Of a stretch of 64,000 nt of DNA, positions 18,791 to 27,510 are shown piece after piece. A program made the translations under genes and the position numbers. Origin of the DNA: Dyella sp. EPa41 (GTDB lineage: Bacteria; Pseudomonadota; Gammaproteobacteria; Xanthomonadales; Rhodanobacteraceae). Positions within the stretch are counted from its first letter, which is position 1. Each line of letters opens with the position of its first letter. The stretch is from positions 1 to 64,000 of the forward strand of contig NZ_BCPR01000009.1 of NCBI RefSeq assembly GCF_016586165.1, written 5' to 3'. The notes beneath the pieces are model-generated. The model saw nothing but the letters and a program-made list of their open reading frames with translations. It had not been told where the DNA came from and did no database searches.

Positions 18791-21217
18791 ATGAAGCTGC
18801 GCTACTCGGCCTTGTACGTTGCCATGTCGCTGGTACTCGCTCCGGGCGTGGTGCTGGCAGCCGACCAGGATGCGACGTCCCAGGATCCGTCACAGGGCTC
18901 GGTACCGGTCGAAAAGAAGGTCAAGCAGTTGGATGCGATCCAGGTCAGTGCGACCAAGCGCGAAACGCCGCTGCAGAAGACTCCGGTTGCCGTCAGTGCC
19001 ATCACGCCCGATACGCTCGACAAGGAGCGCGTGATGACGGTGCAGGACCTGACCAAGCTGGTTCCGGGCCTGCAGGGCACCTCGCAGGGTGACCATGGCG
19101 TCGTGACGCTGACCCTGCGCGGCATCGGCAACGACAGCGCCAAGACCGAATACGCCGATCCGGAAGTGGCCACCTTCGTCGATGGCGTGTACGCGCCGCG
19201 CGCCGAAGCCGCCTCCGGCCTGCTGCTGGACATGGATGGCGTGGAAGTGCTGCGCGGCCCGCAGGGCACGCTGTGGGGCCGCAACTCCACCGCAGGCGCG
19301 ATCAGCTTCCAGACGGCCAAGCCGGACATCAACGCCGGCTTCTACGGCAACGCCCAGATCGATGCGGGCAGCTACAACCAGATGGGCGCGCGCGCCGCGG
19401 TGAACCTGCCCATCAGCAACACGTTCGCGATGCGCGTGGCCGTGGTGCACGAGCAGCACGACGGCTACGTGGACTACCAGAACCCCGGCGCGCTGTTGCC
19501 GTCCGTGGCCCAGCAGCAGGCGGCGTATCTGGCGAGTGGCGGCACCGCCGCCAACTTCCGGCCGATCGACCCCGGCGTGTTCGTGCAGGGCGGTGACAAG
19601 TACAACGCGCAGGACCAGTCGGCTGCGCGCGTGAGCGCATTGTGGCAGCCGAACGAAGCATTCAAGTGGAACCTGTCGTACGAGTACTTCATCGACCGCG
19701 GCACGCCCGACATGAGCCTGATGCAGACGCCGCGCCAGGGCCAGGATTTCTGGTCGGCGCTGATCGACACGGCGCCGTACCTGCATCGCAATTCGGGCAC
19801 GCTCCGCAGCCGCATGGATTGGAACATCAACGACGGCATGCAGTTCAGTTACGTCGCCGGCTACAACCGCTTCTCGGGCAAGAGCCAGTTCGACCAGGAC
19901 AATGGCGTGCAGGTGCCCACCAGCTTCAGCACGGGCGCATCGAACCAGAACGACCGCACCAACTACTCCAACTACAAGAGCTACAGCCACGAGTTCGACC
20001 TGCGCTCGGTGGGCCAGCAGACGCTCGACTGGATCGTGGGTGCGTATTACGGCTACGAAGACAACAACATCCGCTTCGACATCCCGATCATGAACGGCAC
20101 GCAGTACGGCTCGGTGTCGTGGCAGGGCTCCTTCATCCAGCCGAAGGAAACGGTGGATTCGAAGGCGGTGTTCGGCCAGGCGACCTGGCACATGTCCGAC
20201 CACTGGCGCCTGACCGGCGGCCTGCGCTGGTCCGACGACGAGAAGAAGAACATCGGTGGCCGCGGCTGGGGCTGGGACTACGACCCGACCGTGCCGCAGG
20301 TGCCGATCGCGGTGAGCACGATTCCGGGTGCGGCGACCGGCTTCGCGGTGTCGACCTACAACGACGCGAAGTACAGCGATGATGAAGTCACCTGGCTGGC
20401 GCGCGTCGACACCGACGTCAGCGACAACGGCCTGTTGTACGGCAGCATCTCCACCGGCTACAAGTCGGGCGGTACGCAGGACGCCGGCACGCTGTACAAG
20501 CCCGAGAAGCTGACCAACTACGAAATCGGCGCGAAGTTCGCCTTCCTCGATGGCCACATGACGTGGAACAGCGCGCTGTACTACGAGGACTTCAAGGACT
20601 TCCAGCTCTCCGCGCCGATCACCTATCCGGACGGCAACCGCGGCCTGGGCTTCAACAACGTGGGCGGCAGCACCAAGGTCATCGGCTTCGAATCCGAAGT
20701 CGCCTTCCAGCAGCAGGATGACCGCGCCAACTTCGTGCTTTCGTATATCCCGAAGAAGGAACTCGGCACGCTGCTCTATGCGGGCAGCAACGACTACCAG
20801 GGCCTGCCGGCCTGTGCGCCGCAGTCGGGCATCGCCAGCTGCATGGACATCACGGGCAACGACCTGCCGCATGCGCCGACGTTCTCGCTCACGGCGATCT
20901 ACGAGCACGACTTCCATCTGGGCAATGGTGGCCGCCTGACGCCGCGCTTCAGCGGCCAGTACCAGACCGACCAGTGGCTGAGCACGTTCAACCTGGGCGA
21001 TGGCGACAAGCAGAAGGCGTACTTCCGCGGCGACCTGTCGCTGCGCTACACCGAGCCGCAGGATCGCTGGTGGGTGAATGCGTACGTGCAGAACTTCACC
21101 GATGGTCGCGTGCGCACGAGCGCCGGTCGCTTCCAGCTTTCGCCGGGCGTGTACCAGTACGTGTCGCAGTACCTGCCGCCGCGCGTGTACGGCGTGCAAC
21201 TGGGCGTCTGGTTCTGA
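18791..21217 (+). CDS. TonB-dependent outer-membrane receptor
   Basis: This 808-residue receptor imports a ligand across the outer membrane using TonB energy. It has a signal peptide (cleavage near VVLAADQ), a plug domain starting at about LDAIQVSATKRETPLQKTPV with the typical VEVLRGPQGTLWGRN strand, and a 22-strand barrel ending in the aromatic terminus GVQLGVWF. Its promoter carries two LacI-type operators shared with the GH3 gene, so the ligand is probably a glucoside or beta-glucan oligosaccharide. A halogenase-like gene follows in the same direction. Confidence 0.92.
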   Translation: MKLRYSALYVAMSLVLAPGVVLAADQDATSQDPSQGSVPVEKKVKQLDAIQVSATKRETPLQKTPVAVSAITPDTLDKERVMTVQDLTKLVPGLQGTSQGDHGVVTLTLRGIGNDSAKTEYADPEVATFVDGVYAPRAEAASGLLLDMDGVEVLRGPQGTLWGRNSTAGAISFQTAKPDINAGFYGNAQIDAGSYNQMGARAAVNLPISNTFAMRVAVVHEQHDGYVDYQNPGALLPSVAQQQAAYLASGGTAANFRPIDPGVFVQGGDKYNAQDQSAARVSALWQPNEAFKWNLSYEYFIDRGTPDMSLMQTPRQGQDFWSALIDTAPYLHRNSGTLRSRMDWNINDGMQFSYVAGYNRFSGKSQFDQDNGVQVPTSFSTGASNQNDRTNYSNYKSYSHEFDLRSVGQQTLDWIVGAYYGYEDNNIRFDIPIMNGTQYGSVSWQGSFIQPKETVDSKAVFGQATWHMSDHWRLTGGLRWSDDEKKNIGGRGWGWDYDPTVPQVPIAVSTIPGAATGFAVSTYNDAKYSDDEVTWLARVDTDVSDNGLLYGSISTGYKSGGTQDAGTLYKPEKLTNYEIGAKFAFLDGHMTWNSALYYEDFKDFQLSAPITYPDGNRGLGFNNVGGSTKVIGFESEVAFQQQDDRANFVLSYIPKKELGTLLYAGSNDYQGLPACAPQSGIASCMDITGNDLPHAPTFSLTAIYEHDFHLGNGGRLTPRFSGQYQTDQWLSTFNLGDGDKQKAYFRGDLSLRYTEPQDRWWVNAYVQNFTDGRVRTSAGRFQLSPGVYQYVSQYLPPRVYGVQLGVWF

Positions 21218-21227
21218 TGCAGTCATG

Positions 21228-21254
21228 GGCGGCGCCCGTGGATGGGGCGCCGCC
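21228..21254 (+). terminator. hairpin after the TonB receptor gene (first)
   Basis: GGCGGCGCCC (21228-21237) pairs perfectly with GGGCGCCGCC (21245-21254) around a 7-base loop, 11 bases after the stop codon. TTTT follows at 21258-21261. It may terminate or attenuate transcription toward the halogenase gene. Confidence 0.55.
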
Positions 21255-21322
21255 GACGTTTTGCCGTTCTCCTGGCGATACCCTCGGACGGGGGCATCGC
21301 CACCCTCCCCGGAATGGCATTT

Positions 21323-21348
21323 GACCGGGTCCCGGCGGGGACCCGGTC
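21323..21348 (+). terminator. hairpin before the halogenase gene (second)
   Basis: GACCGGGTCC (21323-21332) pairs perfectly with GGACCCGGTC (21339-21348) around a 6-base loop, followed by TCCTTT. It ends 60 bases before the halogenase ATG. With the hairpin at 21228 it could stop most receptor transcripts. Confidence 0.6.
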
Positions 21349-21408
21349 TCCTTTAAGGGACACACGCATCGTCGTATCGACAGCCGGTCACCGCGGAGGG
21401 AAGCACCG

Positions 21409-22998
21409 ATGGCGCGATTGAAGAAGGTTCTCGTGGTGGGTGGCGGTACGGCCGGATGGCTTGCCGCGTGCTATCTCGCCAAGGCGGTGAACGCGGTCGA
21501 TCCCGGCAGCGTGCAGGTGCACCTGGTGGAATCGAGCAACATCGGCCTGCTCGGCGTGGGCGAGGCGACCTTCCCGTCGATCCGCGGCACGCTGTCGGCG
21601 ATCGGTCTGGACGAACGACGCTTCCTGGTCGGCGCGACGGCGACCTACAAGCAGGGCATCCACTACCGTCATTGGGTGAGGCCTCCGGGCTCGCCTGGCC
21701 ATACCCATTTCTTCCATCCCTTCAGCCAGCCCAGCCAGCGGCCGGGCGGGCCGGAGCTGTTGCCGTACTGGCTGCTGGGCGCCGCGCCCGAAGGCATGTC
21801 GCTGGCCGATGCGGTCACCATGCAGAGCCGACTGGTCGAGCGCGGTCGCGCCCCCAAGCGGTCGACAGACCCTGACTACCAGGGGCCCATGAACCACGCC
21901 TTCCACTTCGATGCGGCCTGCTTTGCGCGGGTGCTTGCGGAGCATGGGCAGGAATCGTTGGGCATCAAGCGCCATGTGGCGACGGTGGAGCGCGCCGAGC
22001 TCGATGAGAGCGGCGCGATCGCGCGCGTGGTCACCACCGAACTGGGCGAGCTCACCGCCGACCTGTATGTGGACTGCACCGGCCTGCGCGGCGCATTGAT
22101 CGGCGGCGTCATGCAGTCGCCGTTCCGCAGCCGGCGCGACGTGCTGTTCGCCGATCGTGCCGTCGCCATGCAGGTGCCATACGAACGGCCGGACGCGCCG
22201 ATTCCGTCGTATACCATTTCCACCGCGCAGGAAGCCGGCTGGATCTGGGACATCGGCCTGCAGAAACGTCGTGGCGTGGGCTACGTCTATTCCTCGCGTC
22301 ACACGGATGATGCGCGTGCGGAAGAAGTGTTTCGCCGCTACCTCGGTCCCGCCGCGGACGAACTGAAGGCGATGCACATCAAGTTCGAAACGGGCTATCG
22401 CCCGGAGCACTGGCGCAAGAACTGCGTCGCCGTCGGCCTCGCCGGTGGCTTCGTGGAGCCGCTGGAATCGACCGGCATCGCGTTGATCGAACTGGCGACG
22501 TACCTGCTCACGCACCTGCTGCCCGGCGACACGGAGGGCATGGAACTCGCCGCGCGTCATTTCAACGAAATGATGGTGGCGCGCTACGACCGCATCATCG
22601 ACTTCATCAAGATGCATTACTGCCTGAGCCAGCGGCGTGACTCCGCCTTCTGGATCGACAACGCCGACCCGGCCAGCATTCCGCAGACGCTGCAGGACAA
22701 GCTCGCCCTGTGGAAGCACCGGCCGCCGCATCGGCTGGATTTTGTAAGCGACCTGGAGATGTTCCTGGTATCGAGCTGGCAGTACGTGCTCTACGGCATG
22801 GAGTTCAAGACCGATCTTGAGCCCATGCGCAGCGCCTATCCACGCTTCGAGGAGGCACGCCAGGAGTTCGCGATGATCCAGCAGGTGGCGGCGCACGCAG
22901 CCGATGATCTGCCCGGCCATCGCGCACTGGTGGAACAGTTCTGCCGTGAGTTCCACCAGCGATCGGGTACGGTGGCGCCGGGCGAAGCCGTGGCCTAG
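21409..22998 (+). CDS. flavin-dependent tryptophan-halogenase-like protein
   Basis: This 529-residue protein belongs to the FADH2-dependent halogenase family, which makes hypochlorous or hypobromous acid at the flavin and delivers it through a lysine to an aromatic substrate. The FAD loop is GGGTAGW (residues 11-17). The catalytic lysine is Lys81 in TYKQGIHYRHW, matching Lys79 of PrnA, and the conserved Glu lies in VEPLESTGIAL. The family W-x-W-x-I-P motif reads WIWDIG, so the proline is replaced by glycine. No flavin reductase is encoded nearby. The substrate is unknown. GGAGGGAAG before the ATG is a strong ribosome site. Confidence 0.9.
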   Translation: MARLKKVLVVGGGTAGWLAACYLAKAVNAVDPGSVQVHLVESSNIGLLGVGEATFPSIRGTLSAIGLDERRFLVGATATYKQGIHYRHWVRPPGSPGHTHFFHPFSQPSQRPGGPELLPYWLLGAAPEGMSLADAVTMQSRLVERGRAPKRSTDPDYQGPMNHAFHFDAACFARVLAEHGQESLGIKRHVATVERAELDESGAIARVVTTELGELTADLYVDCTGLRGALIGGVMQSPFRSRRDVLFADRAVAMQVPYERPDAPIPSYTISTAQEAGWIWDIGLQKRRGVGYVYSSRHTDDARAEEVFRRYLGPAADELKAMHIKFETGYRPEHWRKNCVAVGLAGGFVEPLESTGIALIELATYLLTHLLPGDTEGMELAARHFNEMMVARYDRIIDFIKMHYCLSQRRDSAFWIDNADPASIPQTLQDKLALWKHRPPHRLDFVSDLEMFLVSSWQYVLYGMEFKTDLEPMRSAYPRFEEARQEFAMIQQVAAHAADDLPGHRALVEQFCREFHQRSGTVAPGEAVA

Positions 22999-23166
22999 CG
23001 CCGGTCAACGCCATGGGCGTGGCTCGCGCGGTTCGGCGGCGTCCGCGCAGCTGGCGACGGCGCAAGCGTAGGGGTGGTTTCCATCCTGTGGCACGAAGCC
23101 GCAGGTCAGGCACATGCGGTCATGCCAGATAAAATGGCCACGCCCCTACATCGCGGTGAGACATCC

Positions 23167-23955
23167 ATGGACTCCACACGCATCGAGACGACGTGCGCGG
23201 AAGGGCAGGTTTGCCGGGAGGGCGCCTGCCATGAGGCCGAAGGCGATGCCGCGTCTTTCTGTGGCAGCTGCGCGTTTTCCGAAGCCTGCCTCTCCAGTGG
23301 CTACGGCAAGGCGGATCTCGCCGCACTGCATTGCCTGGTCGAACACGTGCATACCCACGGCGCCGGGGAGCATGTCTTCCGGCGCGGCGAAACGTTCCGA
23401 GCGCTCTACGCGGTGCGCCGCGGCGCGGTGAAGACCTCGCTGTTCAGCCGTGACGGCCGTGAGCAGGTGCTGGGCTTCTACCTGCCCGGCGAGATCATCG
23501 GCCTCAACGGCATCTATCCCGATTGCTATCCCTGCGATGCGTTGACGCTTGAGAAGACCGAGTTCTGCCGTTTCTCGTTTCCCGCCATGAGCAGCCTCGC
23601 CTCGGTGCTGCCGGTGGTGCAGCGCCACCTGTTCCGCCTGTTGAGCAAGGAGCTGGGCATGGCCAGCCTGCTCGCGGGCGAGCACACGGCGGATGAGCGC
23701 GTGGCGGCCTTCCTGGTGGACCTGAGCGAACGTTATGCACGCCGTGGCCTGCCGTTCCAGCAATTCCGGTTGCCCATGTCGCGCAGCGACATCGCAAGTT
23801 ACCTGCGCCTCGCGCCGGAAACCGTCAGTCGCGTGCTGAGCCGTTTCCGCCGGCAAGGCTGGGTGGCGATCGAAGGGCGCGGCGTGCAGCTTCAACGCAT
23901 GGATGCATTGCGCGAGGCCGGCGTGGCCTTGCGGCCGATGGAAGCGAACGCCTAG
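23167..23955 (+). CDS. fnr: FNR-type oxygen-sensing transcriptional regulator
   Basis: This 262-residue CRP/FNR-family regulator senses oxygen through a [4Fe-4S] cluster. Cys32, Cys35 and Cys41 (CGSCAFSEAC) plus Cys134 match the E. coli FNR ligands, including the 93-residue distance from the third to the fourth Cys. A cyclic-nucleotide-type beta-roll follows, then a helix-turn-helix with ETVSRVLSRF, whose Glu and Ser-Arg read TTGAT-N4-ATCAA sites. The ATG at 23167 has GGTGAG upstream; 31 open codons before it are not conserved. It converges on the cco operon with a seven-base gap, and FNR-box-like sites precede ccoN, the ferredoxin gene and nnrS. Confidence 0.95.
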   Translation: MDSTRIETTCAEGQVCREGACHEAEGDAASFCGSCAFSEACLSSGYGKADLAALHCLVEHVHTHGAGEHVFRRGETFRALYAVRRGAVKTSLFSRDGREQVLGFYLPGEIIGLNGIYPDCYPCDALTLEKTEFCRFSFPAMSSLASVLPVVQRHLFRLLSKELGMASLLAGEHTADERVAAFLVDLSERYARRGLPFQQFRLPMSRSDIASYLRLAPETVSRVLSRFRRQGWVAIEGRGVQLQRMDALREAGVALRPMEANA

Positions 23956-23962
23956 GCGGCAT

Positions 23963-24190
23963 TCAATGCGAGGCGCGTGGCTGCCCGGCGGCTTCGCCGG
24001 CTTGCGCCGCGGGTGTTGCCGCCGGCGCGGTTTCCCTGGCTGGCTCGACGGGTTCCTCTTCCATCAGCGGCAACACGCCCGGGCTGTCCAGGTCGTCGAA
24101 CTGCCGGTGATTCACCGCCCAGAAGAAGATGCCGATCGCGCAGACGACGATCAGCAGCGTGACGGGAATCAGCGCAAGCAGGATGTTCAT
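23963..24190 (-). CDS. ccoS: cbb3 oxidase maturation protein CcoS
   Basis: This 75-residue inner-membrane protein has one N-terminal membrane helix followed by the CcoS signature FFWAVNHRQFDDLDSPG. CcoS is needed for cofactor insertion into the cbb3 oxidase. The tail after residue 45 is rich in Ala, Glu and Pro and longer than usual. It overlaps the ccoI stop by four bases (ATGA) and is the last gene of the operon. Confidence 0.93.
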   Translation of the reverse strand: MNILLALIPVTLLIVVCAIGIFFWAVNHRQFDDLDSPGVLPLMEEEPVEPARETAPAATPAAQAGEAAGQPRASH

Positions 24191-26403
24191 GCGCGCAGCG
24201 CCGGTTCGGCGTCGCCCTGGCGGCCGATGCGCCACGCATTGGCCACCACAGCCAGCGAACTGAGCGACATGCCGATCGCTGCCAGCCACGGCGGCACCAG
24301 GCCCAGCGCCGCGAATGGCACCGCGCAGAGGTTGTAGCCCAGCGACCAGCGGCGTCCCTGCGCGATGACGTATTGCACCTGACGCGCGATCGTCCGTGCC
24401 TCCACCAGGCCATGCAGATGTCCGTGCAGCAGCAGGAGATCGGCCTGCGCCTGCGCCACTTCGGTACCGGTGGCCAGGGCCGCGGACACGTCCGCGCCGG
24501 CCAGCACCGGTACGTCGTTGGTGCCGTCGCCCACGGCGAGCGTGACGCAACCTCGCTCGCGCGCCTGCTTGAGCAGCGCGAGCTTGCCTTCGGGCGTTTG
24601 CGCCGCGTGCCACGCATCCACGCCCAGGGCGCGCGCGACGGCGGCCACGCGCGTCGCGGTGTCGCCGCTGGATATCGCCAGATCCATGCCCTCCGCACGC
24701 AGGGCGTCGAGCGTGGCTTGCGCGTCTTCCCGCGGTTGCTCGCGCAGCCGGAAAGCGGCGAGGGCGCCGGTGTCGTCGGCAAGCCAGAGGCGGTCATCCG
24801 GGCGGGATTCCATGCCGCGAAGCGCAAAGCCGGCATGGCCCAGCCGCCATTCGTGTCCGTCGATGCGGCCGCTGATGCCACCCCCCGGCGTGACGAGCAC
24901 ATCGCTCGCGCGCAGCAGCGGAAGTCCGGCCGCCGCCTGCGCGACCGCCTGCGCCACCGGATGCGAGCTTTCACGCGCGAGGGCGGCCGCCATGGCCAGC
25001 ACCGGGCTGGCGTCGCCTTCGCGCAGCACCTCGATGTCCTGGCGATCGAGATGGGGCACGGTCAGCGTGCCGGTCTTGTCCAGCACGGCGAGATCCACGC
25101 GATCCAATGCCGCCAGTGCCGCGCTGTCAGCGACCAGCACGCCGCGCTGGGCCAGTACGCCAAGGGCACGCGTGAGCGCGGCAGGCGCGGTCAGCGCAAA
25201 GGCGCAAGGGCAGGCGATGACCAGCACGGCGACCGCGCTGGCGAAGGCCTTCGACGGGTCCACCAGCAGCCAGCCGATCGCCGTGACGACGGTAAGCATC
25301 AACACGCGGGCCACGAAGCGCCGCAGCTCGGCATCGCCACGCTGCAGCGATGCTTCGCGCGCCAGCCGGGCGCGCGCGCCGAGTGCGCCGATGCGCGCGA
25401 CCGCCGTGGCCTCGCCCCCCTGTTCCACGCGCAGCTGGGCGGGCCCCGTAAGCAGCACGCTGCCGGCAGCCAGGGGTTCCCCGCGTTGCCGCGTGACGGG
25501 CGTGGATTCGCCGGTGAGCAGGGCCTCGTCCACCTGCACCCGCGCGCTTTCCAGCACGCCATCGGCAGGCACGGTGGAACCTTCGGCGATGTGCACGCAA
25601 TCCCCGGGCAGCAGTTCGATCGCCGGCACCGTTTCCAGCGTGCCGTCGGGCCTGCGGCGCTCGGCGAGCAGCGGGGTGCTGTCGATCACCGCGTCGCCCA
25701 GCGCACCGCTGCGATGCCGTGCGCGCAACTCGACGTAGCGGCCGGCCAGCAGCAGGAAGACGAACATGGTCACCGAATCGAAATAGATCTCGCCCGAGCC
25801 GCGCACGGTGTTGACCGCGCTGGCGAGAAAGACCAGCCACACGGCGAGCGCCACGGGCAGGTTGATGCCCAGCCTGCGTTCGCGCAGCTCGCGCAGGGCG
25901 CCGGCCGTGAAGAGGTTCGTGGAGTAGAACACCACGGGAAGCGTGGCCATCAGGCTCAGCCAACGGAACAGGCCGCGGGTGGTGAAATCCACGAAATCGA
26001 CCACGCCGATGTAGATCACGAACGCGAAGGTCATCACCTGCATCGCGAACATGCCCGCGACCAGCATGCGCTTGAGCATGTCGTGCGCTTCGCGCGTTCG
26101 CGTGTCGTCGATGCTGTCGCTGCGCAGCGGTTGCGCGGCGCAGCGCATCGACGCGAAGGCCCGGAGCAGGGAAGGCAGCGTGGTGCGCTGCGTGTCCCAC
26201 ACGACGCGGACGCGCCGCGCCGGGGCGTCGACGCTCACGCCGCGCACGCCTGGCAGGGCATGGATCGCCTGCTCCAGCCTCAGTACCTGCTGGGCGCCTT
26301 GCAGCGATTCCACGCGCAACGCCACCTCGCTGTGGCCGTCACGGCGGGGGCGCAACACCTGGGCGGCCAGGCGCGGGTGCGCCCATGCGTCGTAGCTGTT
26401 CAT
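24187..26403 (-). CDS. ccoI: copper-transporting P-type ATPase CcoI
   Basis: This 738-residue P1B-type ATPase moves copper across the inner membrane for assembly of the cbb3 oxidase. It has the transmembrane CPC site (VIACPCAFAL), the phosphorylation site DKTGTLT, the TGES loop and GDGTNDVPVLAGAD. The N-terminal 90 residues keep an HMA-like fold but lack the C-x-x-C metal motif and the Cys-rich segment that usually precedes it in FixI/CcoI proteins; only one Cys (Cys88) is present before the first membrane helix. It overlaps its neighbours on both sides by four bases. Confidence 0.94.
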   Translation of the reverse strand: MNSYDAWAHPRLAAQVLRPRRDGHSEVALRVESLQGAQQVLRLEQAIHALPGVRGVSVDAPARRVRVVWDTQRTTLPSLLRAFASMRCAAQPLRSDSIDDTRTREAHDMLKRMLVAGMFAMQVMTFAFVIYIGVVDFVDFTTRGLFRWLSLMATLPVVFYSTNLFTAGALRELRERRLGINLPVALAVWLVFLASAVNTVRGSGEIYFDSVTMFVFLLLAGRYVELRARHRSGALGDAVIDSTPLLAERRRPDGTLETVPAIELLPGDCVHIAEGSTVPADGVLESARVQVDEALLTGESTPVTRQRGEPLAAGSVLLTGPAQLRVEQGGEATAVARIGALGARARLAREASLQRGDAELRRFVARVLMLTVVTAIGWLLVDPSKAFASAVAVLVIACPCAFALTAPAALTRALGVLAQRGVLVADSAALAALDRVDLAVLDKTGTLTVPHLDRQDIEVLREGDASPVLAMAAALARESSHPVAQAVAQAAAGLPLLRASDVLVTPGGGISGRIDGHEWRLGHAGFALRGMESRPDDRLWLADDTGALAAFRLREQPREDAQATLDALRAEGMDLAISSGDTATRVAAVARALGVDAWHAAQTPEGKLALLKQARERGCVTLAVGDGTNDVPVLAGADVSAALATGTEVAQAQADLLLLHGHLHGLVEARTIARQVQYVIAQGRRWSLGYNLCAVPFAALGLVPPWLAAIGMSLSSLAVVANAWRIGRQGDAEPALRA

Positions 26404-26624
26404 GGCGTGGAGGGCGGCTTGTGGCTGCTGTGCGAGCTGGAGGGCACGCCGAAGACGGCGTGCGGGGCGTCCACCGGCTCATCGGCATGGCGGGCGCCCA
26501 GCACGATCATCCAGGCACAGCCGGCCAGCGAGGCCAGGAAGATCGCCACTCCCAGCCACACGACCGGCTGCTGGTACCAGGCTGACGGCGTGGCGCGGGC
26601 GTTACTGGTTGCCGGCGTTGCCAT
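26400..26624 (-). CDS. short FixH/CcoH-like membrane protein
   Basis: This 74-residue protein lies exactly where ccoH (fixH) normally sits, between ccoP and ccoI. It starts with WYQQPVVWLGVAIFLASLAG, which resembles the N-terminal membrane helix of FixH, and continues with a short HADEP tail. The periplasmic domain of about 90-100 residues found in full FixH is missing. It overlaps the end of ccoP by 23 bases and the start of ccoI by four. It may be a minimal assembly factor for the oxidase or an unrelated replacement; the identification rests on position and the N-terminal helix only. Confidence 0.7.
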   Translation of the reverse strand: MATPATSNARATPSAWYQQPVVWLGVAIFLASLAGCAWMIVLGARHADEPVDAPHAVFGVPSSSHSSHKPPSTP

Positions 26625-27510
26625 GGTGGGACACGTGGTACACGTAGGCTGCAAGCACACGGATCTGGTCGTCGGTGAGGCGCGGGCTCCAGGCAGGCAT
26701 GTGGCCCTGCCTGCCATCGTGGATGGTCTTGTGGATGTCCGCGACGGTGCCGCCGTGCAACCAGATGTGGTCGGTGAGGTTGGGCGCGCCCAGGGCCGGA
26801 TTGCCCTTGCCGTCCGGTCCATGGCAGGCCGCACAGGTGGCGAACAGCGGCTTGCCGGCTTCCGCGGCCTTTTCGTCGTGCGGCGAGCCGGACAGGCTCA
26901 GCACGTACTGCACGAGGTGGTCCACGTTGTCCTCGCCAAGGCTGGCCCAGGGCGGCATCACGCCGCTGCGTCCGTCGTGGATGGACGTATAGATGTCCTT
27001 TCCGTCGCCGCCATAGAGCCAGTCGTTGTCGGTGAGGTCAGGGGCGCCCACCAGCACGTTGCCCTTGGCGGCGCGGCCATGGCACGCCGCGCAGTTGTCC
27101 ATGAACAGGCGCTCGCCCAGCTGCTGCGCGGCCGGGTCGCCGGCCAGCTGCTCGATCGGATAAAGCGAAAAGCGCTTCATCAGCTCGCCCAGCTTGGCCT
27201 GGTTGGCTTCGGAAGCCTCCGCCAGTTCCTTGTGCGACGTCCAGCCCAGCACGCCCTTGAAGGCGCCGAAACCGGGGAACAGGGCAAGGTAGGCAAAGCC
27301 GATCACGAACATCGCGGCCGACAGCACGATCCACCACATCGGCAGCTTGTGCACGCCCTCGCGCAGCACGCCGTGGGCCCAGACGTGGCCACTGGTGCCA
27401 TCCGCCTGGATGGGGATCTTGGCGCGCGGCGCCCACAGGAAGAGGAACAGCGTGATGCCCAGGTTGAGCACCACCAGGAACATGATCCAAAGCGACCAGA
27501 ACAGGCTCAT
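26602..27510 (-). CDS. ccoP: cbb3 cytochrome c oxidase diheme subunit CcoP
   Basis: CcoP passes electrons from cytochrome c to CcoO and CcoN. The 302-residue protein has two N-terminal membrane helices, WVWAHGV-like conserved motif (HVWAHGVLREGVHKLPMWW), and two c-type heme sites, CAACH at 140-144 and CAACH at 226-230, each followed by a distal Met region (GVMPPW and GHMPAW). It overlaps ccoQ by four bases. Confidence 0.97.
   Translation of the reverse strand: MSLFWSLWIMFLVVLNLGITLFLFLWAPRAKIPIQADGTSGHVWAHGVLREGVHKLPMWWIVLSAAMFVIGFAYLALFPGFGAFKGVLGWTSHKELAEASEANQAKLGELMKRFSLYPIEQLAGDPAAQQLGERLFMDNCAACHGRAAKGNVLVGAPDLTDNDWLYGGDGKDIYTSIHDGRSGVMPPWASLGEDNVDHLVQYVLSLSGSPHDEKAAEAGKPLFATCAACHGPDGKGNPALGAPNLTDHIWLHGGTVADIHKTIHDGRQGHMPAWSPRLTDDQIRVLAAYVYHVSHHGNAGNQ

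Noticed and set aside
18890-21226. A 778-codon minus-strand frame opposite the TonB receptor
   Set aside because: Shadow of the receptor gene; low-complexity composition.
22805-23113. A 102-codon minus-strand frame between the halogenase and the FNR gene
   Set aside because: Mostly antisense to the halogenase; Arg- and Pro-rich composition of a shadow frame.
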